Shown: one piece after another, positions 1 to 6,566 of the stretch
Position numbering within the stretch: the stretch's first letter is position 1
How the letters are laid out: the number at the start of each line of letters is the position of its first letter
Origin: an uncultured Eubacterium sp.
Lineage (GTDB): Bacteria > Bacillota > Clostridia > Lachnospirales > Lachnospiraceae
Assembly (NCBI GenBank): GCA_910580075.1
Contig: CAJTVR010000130.1
Location: forward strand, 1 to 10,098
Direction: 5' to 3'
DNA length: 10,098 bases
Notes under the pieces: generated by a model
What the model saw: the letters and a program-made list of their open reading frames with translations, nothing else
Databases searched by the model: none
Told to the model about the DNA's origin: nothing
Made by a program: the position numbers and the translations under genes

Positions 1-268
1 CTGTTCCGCCTGCGAACAGTAAGAACTTCTAAATTTTCTGCTTCCAGTCTGTGGCGGCGGACGGACCGGTGCCTAATGCCCTGGCGCTTCTGGCATGCTT
101 TATACAGTGGCGCTGGCAGGCACCTTTTGGGGCTGCTATGTTTTCGGCAGCGGCAGACAGTGAGCCCCAAATCCTGGGTATGAGGCAGAAAATTAAGAAT
201 TTCTAACTGTTCTCCAGAGTCACAGAAAAAGGAAAAAGTGTCTCCGCCCGGCGTCCGGCTAACCCATA
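1..268 (+). mobile_element. MITE-like repeat, copy 1 (left end cut by window edge)
   Basis: This is a non-coding repeat whose reverse complement recurs at 1509-1804 and whose left part recurs at 9807-9874. Aligned by eye to copy 2, about 232 bases (1-232) show roughly 21 mismatches and no gaps, so about 91% identity. Its right terminal arm (222-268) carries tgtctccgcccggcgtcc and ends near cata. Its inner left arm (1-41) matches the inverted inner right arm (about 181-225), sharing GAACAGT, AGAA, TTCT and AATTTTCTGC. The whole unit is therefore an imperfect long palindrome. The outermost left arm, expected from the other copies, lies before base 1. No transposase is inside, so it would be non-autonomous. 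The mobilising family is unknown. Confidence 0.75.
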
Positions 269-342
269 CGTATCGCTGAATTATACAATTCGATTTTACA
301 AAACACTCTCTGGCAGAGACAGATATGTTAATTCAATATCTG

Positions 343-371
343 TTGACAAATAATATTATGTATCATATAAT
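343..371 (+). promoter_or_regulatory. Consensus sigma-A promoter of the TraX gene
   Basis: TTGACA at 343-348 and TATAAT at 366-371 are separated by exactly 17 bases. Both boxes are perfect vegetative consensus, so this should be a strong promoter unless repressed. Transcription would start near 378, about 34 bases before the gene start. Confidence 0.85.
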
Positions 372-378
372 ATTATTT
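348..378. promoter_or_regulatory. Perfect 12-bp dyad overlapping the promoter (candidate operator)
   Basis: AAATAATATTAT at 348-359 is mirrored exactly by ATAATATTATTT at 367-378 around a 7-base spacer. The dyad spans the promoter spacer, the -10 box and the likely start site, where a dimeric repressor would block transcription. The arms are pure A/T, so a chance palindrome is easier than usual. No regulator gene is in the window. Confidence 0.55.
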
Positions 379-411
379 GCTAAATAAATAACGAAACAGG
401 AGGGACATAAT

Positions 412-1254
412 ATGGAACAGGAAGAAATGAGAATTCAAACACCCGCCCGGGTCAGATCAGATGCCGGAACATCCTGGCATATAATAAGCGGCAGTACCCT
501 GAAAATGATTGCTGCTATTACTATGCTGATCGATCATTTTGCGGCAGGAATTATAGGCAGATATCTGTATATGCGGGGCGGAAATAATCTGGACTGGAGA
601 GACATGGATGCATATGAAAAGTGGATGGAGCAGAATGAGACTCTGTTTCAGGCGTATAACCTGATGCGTGACATCGGGCGCTGCGCTTTTCCGATTTACT
701 GCTTTCTTCTGGCAGAAGGACTGATACATACCAAAGACCGCAGGAAATATGCCGGAAGGCTGTTCCTGTTTGCATTTATTTCTGAAATACCGTTTGATCT
801 GCTGTTTAAAGGTAAAATATTAGAATTTAGTCATCAGAATGTCTTTTTTACACTGTGCCTGGGTGTAACAGCGGTAATCGCGATAGACTGGATTCTTGAA
901 AAAGAGCAGCTGCATCTAATAATCAGAGGTATTTTATGCTGTGCAGCCGCCGGAGCCTGTATGGCGGCTGCAGATGCACTGCGTACGGACTACGGGGCAA
1001 GAGGCGTGCTGTGCATTGTGATTATATGCGTGCTTCGAAATGCCAGAGAGCTGCAGATTGCTGCCGGTGCATGTTCTTTTTTGCTGTTTCTGAGTGAAAT
1101 GGCAGCACCATATGCATTTATCTCCATTGCTATGTACAGCGGAAAACGCGGATGGAAACAGAAATACTTCTTTTATCTGTTTTATCCGGGGCATCTGCTG
1201 CTGCTGTATCTGCTAAGTGCAGTGCTTGGCATATCAGCGTATCCGGCCTGGTAA
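412..1254 (+). CDS. TraX family protein (multi-pass membrane acyltransferase-like)
   Basis: The 280-residue product matches the TraX family, named for the F-plasmid protein that N-acetylates pilin. Chromosomal members in Firmicutes have no proven substrate. Visible family blocks are LKMIAAITMLIDH at residues 30-42, IGRCAFPIYCFLLAEG at 88-103 followed by His106, RLFLFAFISEIPFDL at 116-130, QNVFFTL at 142-148, YSGKRG at 242-247 and a closing FYPGHLLLLYLL near 257-268. About seven or eight hydrophobic segments predict an integral membrane protein. The cytosolic-looking N-terminus is about 28 residues longer than the conserved core. The ATG at 412 has AGGAGGG seven bases upstream; Met6 is a weaker alternative. 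The gene stands alone between two inverted MITE-like repeats with its own promoter. No pilin or conjugation genes are nearby, so a role in conjugation is not supported. Family assignment is firm; substrate is unknown. Confidence 0.88.
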   Translation: MEQEEMRIQTPARVRSDAGTSWHIISGSTLKMIAAITMLIDHFAAGIIGRYLYMRGGNNLDWRDMDAYEKWMEQNETLFQAYNLMRDIGRCAFPIYCFLLAEGLIHTKDRRKYAGRLFLFAFISEIPFDLLFKGKILEFSHQNVFFTLCLGVTAVIAIDWILEKEQLHLIIRGILCCAAAGACMAAADALRTDYGARGVLCIVIICVLRNARELQIAAGACSFLLFLSEMAAPYAFISIAMYSGKRGWKQKYFFYLFYPGHLLLLYLLSAVLGISAYPAW

Positions 1255-1318
1255 ACTGCAGTATGATAAAGCCTGCCAGAATGCTCAGAACGGTAAAGAA
1301 GCAGGCAGCCGAAAACAA

Positions 1319-1399
1319 GATATCCTCACCAATGGGGAGCTTGCTGCCGCCCTGTTTTCTCTGCCGGAGAAAAAGAGGGAAATCATCTGCCTTTATTAA
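1319..1399 (+). pseudogene. Possible remnant of an ICE-type sigma-70-like factor
   Basis: In the frame from 1319, residues read DILTNGELAAALFSLPEKKR then EIICLY and stop. From memory of the family, this resembles the block just before the C-terminal helix-turn-helix in small sigma-like factors of Tn916/ICE-type elements, where a TDELLAEAL.LP.KKRDII pattern is usual. The expected DNA-binding helix does not follow in any frame, and no ribosome site or full-length frame precedes it. It is best read as a decayed fragment caught between TraX and repeat copy 2. The rest of the 1255-1508 gap shows no gene I can support. Confidence 0.35.
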
Positions 1400-1508
1400 T
1401 GGTGAGAGGCTTTCGGAAGGCAATAAACAGTCTCAGCCTGTTTCCTCAAAGCCATGAGCTAGATGAAGATGAAGAACTGGCAGAGTATATAAAATTCAGC
1501 CAGTACCA

Positions 1509-1804
1509 GCCGGGCGGAGACACTTTTTCCTTTTTCTGTGACTCCGTAGAACTGTTAGAAATTCTTAATTTTCTGCCTGATACCCAGGATTTGGGGCACA
1601 CTGTCTGCCGCTCTAGAAAACATAGAAGCCCCAAAAGGTGCCTGCCAGTGCCGCTGCATAAAGCCTGCCAAAAACGCCAGGGCATCAGGCACCGGTCCGG
1701 CCGCCGCCACAGCCTTAAAGCAGAAAATTTAGAAGTTCTTACAGTTCGCAGGCGGAACAGAAAAAGGAAAAAGTGTCTCCGCCCGGCGTCCGGGTAATCC
1801 ATAT
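1509..1804 (-). mobile_element. MITE-like repeat, copy 2 (inverted relative to copy 1)
   Basis: This is the only complete copy in the window. Its ends form a perfect 31-bp inverted repeat: 1509-1539, containing cgggcggagacacttttt, and 1757-1787. The homology with other copies continues on the right through cgtccgggtaatccatat to about 1804. On the left the outer 15-20 bases differ from the other copies, so that boundary is eroded or was rearranged. Inner arms continue the palindrome imperfectly for about 40 more bases on each side. It lies opposite to copy 1, so the pair brackets 269-1508. A long frame on the minus strand crosses it, but it looks incidental. Confidence 0.8.
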
Positions 1805-1972
1805 CTAAACAGCATTTCTGCAAGGTCAAAAAAATCATACTCCAGGCTGACAATACATCTGATCTCTGATGAAAAAAGGTCAGAAAAACCCCTGCATCAG
1901 GTCTGATAGAAAAAAGCGGCATCCTGCAATAACTGATAAAATGTAAATAAAAAATCAGGGAGGCAGCTAAGC
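1805..1972. other. Gap upstream of the xylosidase gene
   Basis: This 168-base stretch is A-rich. It contains only a good ribosome site, AGGGAGG at 1957-1963. I see no convincing -35/-10 pair, no catabolite-response palindrome and no terminator in it. Confidence 0.4.
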
Positions 1973-3610
1973 ATGAATCAAAAGATGAAAAATCCAATTA
2001 TACCAGGATTTTACCCGGACCCATCGATTTGCAGGGCAGGAGACGAATTTTATCTGGCATGTTCCAGCTTTGAATTGTGCCCGGGAATTCCGGTTTTTCA
2101 CAGCAGGGACCTGGCACACTGGGAGCTGTGCAGCTATGCGGTGTCAGGTCAAAACGGCCTTCATGTAGAGAAAAACAGCATGACAGGAGGCCTGATGGCA
2201 CCTACGGTCCGCTATTATGACGGAACATTTTATATTATCAACGCCAATTTCTGCGATAAAGGCAATTATATCGTGACCGCCCAAAATCCATACGGCCCGT
2301 GGTCTGAGCCGCACTGGCTGTCTGATGTGCCGGGGATAGATGCGTCCATTTTCTTTGACCATGACGGCAGATGCTATGTACTGGGGACGGGGAATGTCTG
2401 GGATAACGGAACAGGCGTAAAAGAGCGCGGAATCTGGCTGGCAGAATATGATATCAGAAATTTTAAAATGGCTGGGGAGCCGGTTACGATTTTTAACAGT
2501 GCACTGCGTGTCGGCTCCTCTCCGGAATCGCCGCATTTATACCATGTGGGGGATTATTATTATCTGGTGATAGCAGAAGGCGGGACAGAGCACTATCATG
2601 CGGTTATGACTGCCAGGAGTAAGGATATTTTTGGATTTTATGAAGGAAATCCCGCCAATCCGGTACTGACACACCGCCATATGGGCTATTCCTGTCCGGT
2701 GACAAATGTCGGACATGCAGATCTGGTGCAGCTTCCGGACGGAAGCTGGTATGCGGTCATGCTGGCATCAAGGCTGATAGAAGGAAAGTGCAAAAATCTT
2801 GGGCGGGAAACGTTTATCTGTCCGGTTGTATGGGAGAGGGACTGGCCGCTCTTCAGCCCGCAGACAGGCAGGCTGGAGATGGAATATGATATGCCGGAAA
2901 GCCTTGCGCCGGCAGAATATCCGCCGGAACCGGAATGGGATGATTTTGAATCAGAAGAACTGAAACCATGCTGGAATTTCTGGGGAACACCGTATGAGGC
3001 GTTTTATAAAATACATCATTCGAAGTTAATTATAAAATGCATCCGCCAGCAGCTGGCAGAAGAAATACATCCGTCCAGCCTTGTGCCGGAATATCACAAA
3101 GACCGGTTTGCACCTTTTGTGGCACGAAGGCAGCGGAGCATTCATACGGCCGTTACCTGCAGGATGACATTTATGCCTGAAGGGGTACAGAGCGCCGGGC
3201 TGGCTGTCGTTCAGGCGATGAATCACCAGTATCATCTGGAGCGGGCATGTGAAGATGGAAAGCAGACAGTCAGATTTGTAAGGTATACCGCAGATTATGA
3301 TGTGATGCCCCATATGCCGGGGTTTCAGAGCAGGACCAAAAAGGACGTTCTGGCACAGGCTGCATGGGAAGAGGCAGATATCATCCTGCAGATTGAGATG
3401 GAGGGCGAGGCGTTCAGCATCCGCTACGGAGCGGACTTATCCAGCCTCAGGGAACTTTGTACCGCTGACGGTGCTGCCATTAACCCGGAGAAGGCCGGGT
3501 GTATGGCCGGGACAATATGCGGGATGTTTGCTTCAGGAAATGGGGCGGACAGTGAAAATCAGGCGGAGTTTGACTGGTTTGAAATGAAACCAGTTTCCGT
3601 GCATTCCTGA
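1973..3610 (+). CDS. Glycoside hydrolase family 43 beta-xylosidase (cytoplasmic)
   Basis: The 545-residue enzyme should remove xylose, or possibly arabinose, from the ends of short xylo-oligosaccharides. The N-terminal five-bladed propeller (about 5-310) shows the GH43 active-site acids: Asp16 in GFYPDPS as general base, Asp123 in PGIDAS as pKa modulator and Glu185 in SSPESPHL as general acid. His248 in NVGHAD and the LGRETF block at 276-281 are also typical. Residues about 320-540 form the C-terminal concanavalin-like sandwich of two-domain xylosidases, with FVARRQ at 382-387, AGLAVVQ at 408-414 and FDWFEMK at 533-539. Length is normal for the two-domain type. No signal peptide is present, so it acts on imported oligosaccharides. 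The ATG has AGGGAGG nine bases upstream; Met5 is less likely. No sugar transporter or regulator adjoins it. Exact specificity cannot be read from sequence alone. Confidence 0.92.
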   Translation: MNQKMKNPIIPGFYPDPSICRAGDEFYLACSSFELCPGIPVFHSRDLAHWELCSYAVSGQNGLHVEKNSMTGGLMAPTVRYYDGTFYIINANFCDKGNYIVTAQNPYGPWSEPHWLSDVPGIDASIFFDHDGRCYVLGTGNVWDNGTGVKERGIWLAEYDIRNFKMAGEPVTIFNSALRVGSSPESPHLYHVGDYYYLVIAEGGTEHYHAVMTARSKDIFGFYEGNPANPVLTHRHMGYSCPVTNVGHADLVQLPDGSWYAVMLASRLIEGKCKNLGRETFICPVVWERDWPLFSPQTGRLEMEYDMPESLAPAEYPPEPEWDDFESEELKPCWNFWGTPYEAFYKIHHSKLIIKCIRQQLAEEIHPSSLVPEYHKDRFAPFVARRQRSIHTAVTCRMTFMPEGVQSAGLAVVQAMNHQYHLERACEDGKQTVRFVRYTADYDVMPHMPGFQSRTKKDVLAQAAWEEADIILQIEMEGEAFSIRYGADLSSLRELCTADGAAINPEKAGCMAGTICGMFASGNGADSENQAEFDWFEMKPVSVHS

Positions 3611-3686
3611 CATTACAAAACTGTAAGGTAAATCTTTTAGATTGTAATGCAGCAGTAAGGATTTTTCCTCCTTTATAGTCTATAAT
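3611..3686 (+). promoter_or_regulatory. Promoter with phased GTAAKG response-regulator repeats
   Basis: TATAAT at 3681-3686 is a perfect -10 box, but the expected -35 position (about 3658-3663) has no TTGACA, which suggests an activated promoter. GTAAGG at 3623, GTAATG at 3644 and GTAAGG at 3655 are direct repeats spaced 21 and 11 bases, that is two and one helical turns. The last one abuts the -35 region. CATTACA at 3611-3617 is also an exact inverse of TGTAATG at 3643-3649. OmpR/PhoB-type regulators such as BceR bind this kind of arrangement. Identification as a BceR-like site is inference. Confidence 0.6.
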
Positions 3687-3710
3687 AGATTCTGCAAGGA
3701 GGAAGTAAAG

Positions 3711-4505
3711 ATGAATGAAAAAGTAGTAGCAGCAATTAAAAATCTGACCAAAGATTATGGGAACAAAGGCTTTAAGACGAGTGTGTTAAAAGGAATCGAC
3801 CTTACGATTCTGGAGCATGATTTTATAGCAGTTATGGGGCCGAGCGGTTCCGGGAAGACAACACTGTTAAATATTCTTTCGTCGATTGACAAACCGACCC
3901 ATGGCAGTGTCATGATTGCAGGGAAGGATATTACACGTGTGTCAAACCGGGAATTATCGCAGATCCGGCGTGATAAAATCGGTTTTATATTTCAGGATTA
4001 TAATCTGTTAGATACGATGACGCTGCAGGATAACATTGCACTGCCGCTGTCGTTAAACGGAGCAGACAGCCGGACCTGCTTTGAGAAAACCATGCAGTTA
4101 AGCCGGGCGTTCGGGCTTGTGGATCATCTTGGAAAATATCCGTATCAGCTCTCTGGCGGCCAGAAGCAGCGCGGCGCAGCATGCCGGGCGTTAATTACAG
4201 GGCCTGAGATTATTTTTGCTGATGAGCCGACTGGGGCGCTGGATTCGAAATCCGGCAGAGAACTGCTGGAATGTCTGCGGGATATCAATGAAAAGGGAAT
4301 GGCAGCTGTCTTAATGGTCACGCATGATGCATTCAGCGCGTCTTATGCAAAGGATGTATGCTTTTTAAGCGACGGGCGGATGAAGTGCCGTCTGAGCAGG
4401 GGAAGCAGCCAGAAAGAATTTTATGACCGCATTCATGATATGCAGGCTTCCATGGGCGGAGTCGGAGAATTGAAAATGGCAGACAGGGAGGGAATTACCG
4501 CATGA
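3711..4505 (+). CDS. BceA-like ABC transporter ATP-binding protein
   Basis: This 264-residue cytoplasmic ATPase drives the membrane partner encoded next. Visible motifs are Walker A GPSGSGKTT at 43-51, Q-loop Gln95 in GFIFQDYNLL, signature LSGGQKQRG at 147-155, Walker B IIFADEP at 167-173 with catalytic Glu172, D-loop GALD at 175-178 and switch His205 in VTHD. The FQDYNLLDTMTLQDNIALPL wording is typical of the MacB/BceA group, whose Bce branch protects against bacitracin, lantibiotics and other cell-wall peptides. A C-terminal tail of about 40 residues follows the H-loop. The ATG has AAGGAGG eight bases upstream. The stop overlaps the permease start as ATGA, so the two are translationally coupled. 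Control is probably by a response regulator at the upstream GTAAKG repeats. The peptide substrate is not predictable. Confidence 0.92.
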   Translation: MNEKVVAAIKNLTKDYGNKGFKTSVLKGIDLTILEHDFIAVMGPSGSGKTTLLNILSSIDKPTHGSVMIAGKDITRVSNRELSQIRRDKIGFIFQDYNLLDTMTLQDNIALPLSLNGADSRTCFEKTMQLSRAFGLVDHLGKYPYQLSGGQKQRGAACRALITGPEIIFADEPTGALDSKSGRELLECLRDINEKGMAAVLMVTHDAFSASYAKDVCFLSDGRMKCRLSRGSSQKEFYDRIHDMQASMGGVGELKMADREGITA

Positions 4506-6430
4506 GGATGTATCAGCTTGCTTGGCAGAATGTGAAAGGCAGTCTGTGCAGTTATTTTTCGCTTATTTTGTCCCTGACATTTACCATAATGATCTTTTTC
4601 AACTTTCAGATGATCGTTTATTCCGATGCCCTGGACGCTATCGGAAAACATAACCAGGATTACAGCAGTATGATTGTGCATACATTGTCTGTCGTGCTAG
4701 TCTTTTTCATGATCTTTTTTACCGGATATGCGGCCAGTGTATTTTTGGTACGGCGCAAAAAAGAAATGGGAATTTATATTTTTATGGGCCTTACCAATGA
4801 AAAAATCGCCAGGCTTTATGCAGCCGAAATGACGTTTACAGGTATTGTAACGCTGGCGGCCGGGATTGCGTCCGGAATGCTGACAACACAGCTTTTTCAG
4901 ATGATACTGTTAGCTTTGTCGGACATTGCGGCTGAGACAGGATTTTCGTATTCCATTCAGCCGGTGCTTATTACGTCAGCCGTTTTTCTGGCAGTATATC
5001 TGTTTTTTGTCATAATGGGGTATTTCAATATCGTAAGAAGCAGTGTGCTGAACCTGGTATCGGCGGCCAGGCAGAATGAATATGTCCGACAGGGCAGTCT
5101 GGTGCTGGTGCTGAAAACAATTGCAGGAATCGGGATTTTATCAGCCGGGTTTTATCTTGCAGTCGTGGAAGGCGGAATGGAGGTGCTGAATCATTCTCTG
5201 CAGGCAGTGGTGCTTGTCATTGCCGGTGTGTATTTTTTGTTTGGCGGACTTATTCCGCTTGTATTCCAGGGGCTGGCCCGCAATAAGATATATTTATATA
5301 AGAAACAGCGCACGCTCTGGGTAAATCAGATGATTTTCCGGATGAAAAAAAATTACCGGACTTATGCGGCTGTCTGTGTGCTGATGCTCTGTTCGGTGAC
5401 GGCTCTGGCAGTCAGTTTTGCCTTGAAAGAGCGCTATGAAAGAATGGTGCATTACCGGAATACGTATACGTTCCAGATGCTTAGTGAACGGCCGGATCTC
5501 TCAGATGAGGCGGAACAGGCGGTTACACAGGATAATGAAATTGTATACAGCAGCAGGATCAGCCTTCTGCAGGTTCAGGACCGCGGGCAGGATGCGCAGA
5601 ACGAAACTTCTGGCGGCAAAGCATGTGCCCTGATCTGCTATTCACAGCTAAAGCAGCTGGCCAAAGATACCGGGCTTAAATTTGACATACCAGATCTGAA
5701 AGATGATGAAATAGTAAACATAACGCATTTATATCTGATGTCATTTCATACAAAACGCACTGGCATTGAAGTAGAGATTGCGGGAAAGACGTTCCGGCAG
5801 CTGGATGAAATCAATGAGCCGTATCTGGGTGTTTTGCAGGAACAGCAGAACTATTTTGCAGTCAGTGACGCCGTGTATGAACAGATGATCCCTGACGGAA
5901 AACAGCTGTATCTGTCTAATTACAGAATCAGGGATGTTTACCGTTATAAAGCCTCGCTCAAAGCGCTTGACAAGCTGGCAGACAGAGAACGCGGACAGGG
6001 CCGTTACATCGGGCGTGTCGTAACAGCGCCGGACAGCACGTCTGAATGGGAATGGATTAAAATCCTCTATTCCCTGGGGGTATTTATGGTTATGGTATTT
6101 ATTATGGCCAGCGGCAGCATCCTGTTTATGAAACTGTATAATGATGCTTTTGAAGACAAGGGACGGTATGATATTCTACAGAAAATAGGATGTTCCTATA
6201 AGACGTTAAGGCGTGCGGCAGCACAGGAACTGCTGGCGCAGTATGCACTGCCGTTTGCTGTTATGACTGTTTCTTCTTACTTTTCCGTGCATGCGCTGGA
6301 AAAAGTGATGCATACAGATCTGGCGGAAATCAGGCTGGCCAGTGTTGGGATTATTCTGGTATTTTTCCTGATCTGCTACAGGATATCAGTAGGAGTTTAT
6401 GTAAAAAATGCAGGCATACGGAAAGGCTAG
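4502..6430 (+). CDS. BceB-like FtsX-family ABC permease
   Basis: The 642-residue permease has the Bce layout. Hydrophobic segments lie near residues 17-38, 57-83, 107-135, 153-174, 201-222, 232-254 and 286-307. A hydrophilic extracellular domain of about 210 residues (308-518) follows, then three more helices near 519-545, 575-600 and 609-634. This ten-helix plan, with the large loop between helices 7 and 8, is the hallmark of peptide-sensing and detoxifying permeases that work with a BceS-type kinase. FLVRRKKEMGIYIFMGLTNE at 81-100, after the second helix, is the typical FtsX-like cytosolic coupling segment. It starts inside the ATPase stop codon, so it belongs to the same transcript. A second EDKGRYDILQKIGCS block at 551-565 repeats the coupling-helix pattern. 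The extracellular domain, which fixes substrate range, is unassigned. Confidence 0.9.
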   Translation: MRMYQLAWQNVKGSLCSYFSLILSLTFTIMIFFNFQMIVYSDALDAIGKHNQDYSSMIVHTLSVVLVFFMIFFTGYAASVFLVRRKKEMGIYIFMGLTNEKIARLYAAEMTFTGIVTLAAGIASGMLTTQLFQMILLALSDIAAETGFSYSIQPVLITSAVFLAVYLFFVIMGYFNIVRSSVLNLVSAARQNEYVRQGSLVLVLKTIAGIGILSAGFYLAVVEGGMEVLNHSLQAVVLVIAGVYFLFGGLIPLVFQGLARNKIYLYKKQRTLWVNQMIFRMKKNYRTYAAVCVLMLCSVTALAVSFALKERYERMVHYRNTYTFQMLSERPDLSDEAEQAVTQDNEIVYSSRISLLQVQDRGQDAQNETSGGKACALICYSQLKQLAKDTGLKFDIPDLKDDEIVNITHLYLMSFHTKRTGIEVEIAGKTFRQLDEINEPYLGVLQEQQNYFAVSDAVYEQMIPDGKQLYLSNYRIRDVYRYKASLKALDKLADRERGQGRYIGRVVTAPDSTSEWEWIKILYSLGVFMVMVFIMASGSILFMKLYNDAFEDKGRYDILQKIGCSYKTLRRAAAQELLAQYALPFAVMTVSSYFSVHALEKVMHTDLAEIRLASVGIILVFFLICYRISVGVYVKNAGIRKG

Positions 6431-6461
6431 CAGCAGCCTGTAATATTAATTTGAAAATCTA

Positions 6462-6488
6462 TTGACACAGTTCGCAGAAGGTGATAAT
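6462..6488 (+). promoter_or_regulatory. Possible promoter ahead of the MATE gene
   Basis: TTGACA at 6462-6467 is a perfect -35 box. GATAAT at 6483-6488 is a fair -10 at 15 bases, shorter than the usual 17. If used, transcription would start near 6495, only about ten bases before the hairpin. If the leader is a riboswitch beginning near 6465, these bases are instead transcribed RNA and the true promoter is upstream. The two readings exclude each other. Confidence 0.4.
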
Positions 6489-6538
6489 CTGTACAAACAG
6501 CTTCAGCATCCGGGATACGATATCCGGGTGCTGTTTTT
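6466..6538 (+). ncRNA. Candidate leader riboswitch of the MATE gene (guanidine-IV-like)
   Basis: Two consecutive hairpins can form. The first pairs ACAG (6467-6470) with CTGT (6489-6492), encloses a small TTC-gca-GAA hairpin, and leaves GGTGATAAT unpaired on one side. The second is the terminator at 6504-6533. A linker, acaaacagctt, joins them. A compact two-hairpin leader ending in a terminator before a MATE gene is the published context of the guanidine-IV (mepA) riboswitch. The match rests on context and shape, because I cannot reproduce the consensus from memory. Confidence 0.35.
6504..6538 (+). terminator. Intrinsic terminator just upstream of the MATE ribosome site
   Basis: CAGCATCC (6504-6511) pairs with GGGTGCTG (6526-6533), including one G-T pair. 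After a single bulged G, GGATA (6513-6517) pairs with TATCC (6521-6525) around a CGA loop. Five T follow at 6534-6538. This thirteen-pair, GC-rich stem ends 16 bases before the AAGGAGG of the MATE gene. It may end the Bce operon transcript 74 bases after its stop, act as an attenuator for the pump, or both. Confidence 0.75.
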
Positions 6539-6566
6539 CACGGGCAGTAAAACAAAGGAGGGGAAT

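Noticed and set aside
1399..1797. A 132-residue plus-strand frame into repeat copy 2
   Set aside because: It has no ribosome site, its second half is the repeat itself, and the composition is very basic and unlike a real protein.
1446..1997. A 183-residue open frame on the minus strand crossing repeat copy 2
   Set aside because: The matching frame in copy 1 has a TGA stop, most differences between copies change the amino acid, and the product is low-complexity at both ends. The open frame is a by-product of repeat conservation.
6462..6566. N-terminal extension of the MATE protein from a TTG codon
   Set aside because: The extension would be translated from the TTGACA box and the terminator hairpin. 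The ATG at 6567 has a strong ribosome site and gives the normal MATE N-terminus.
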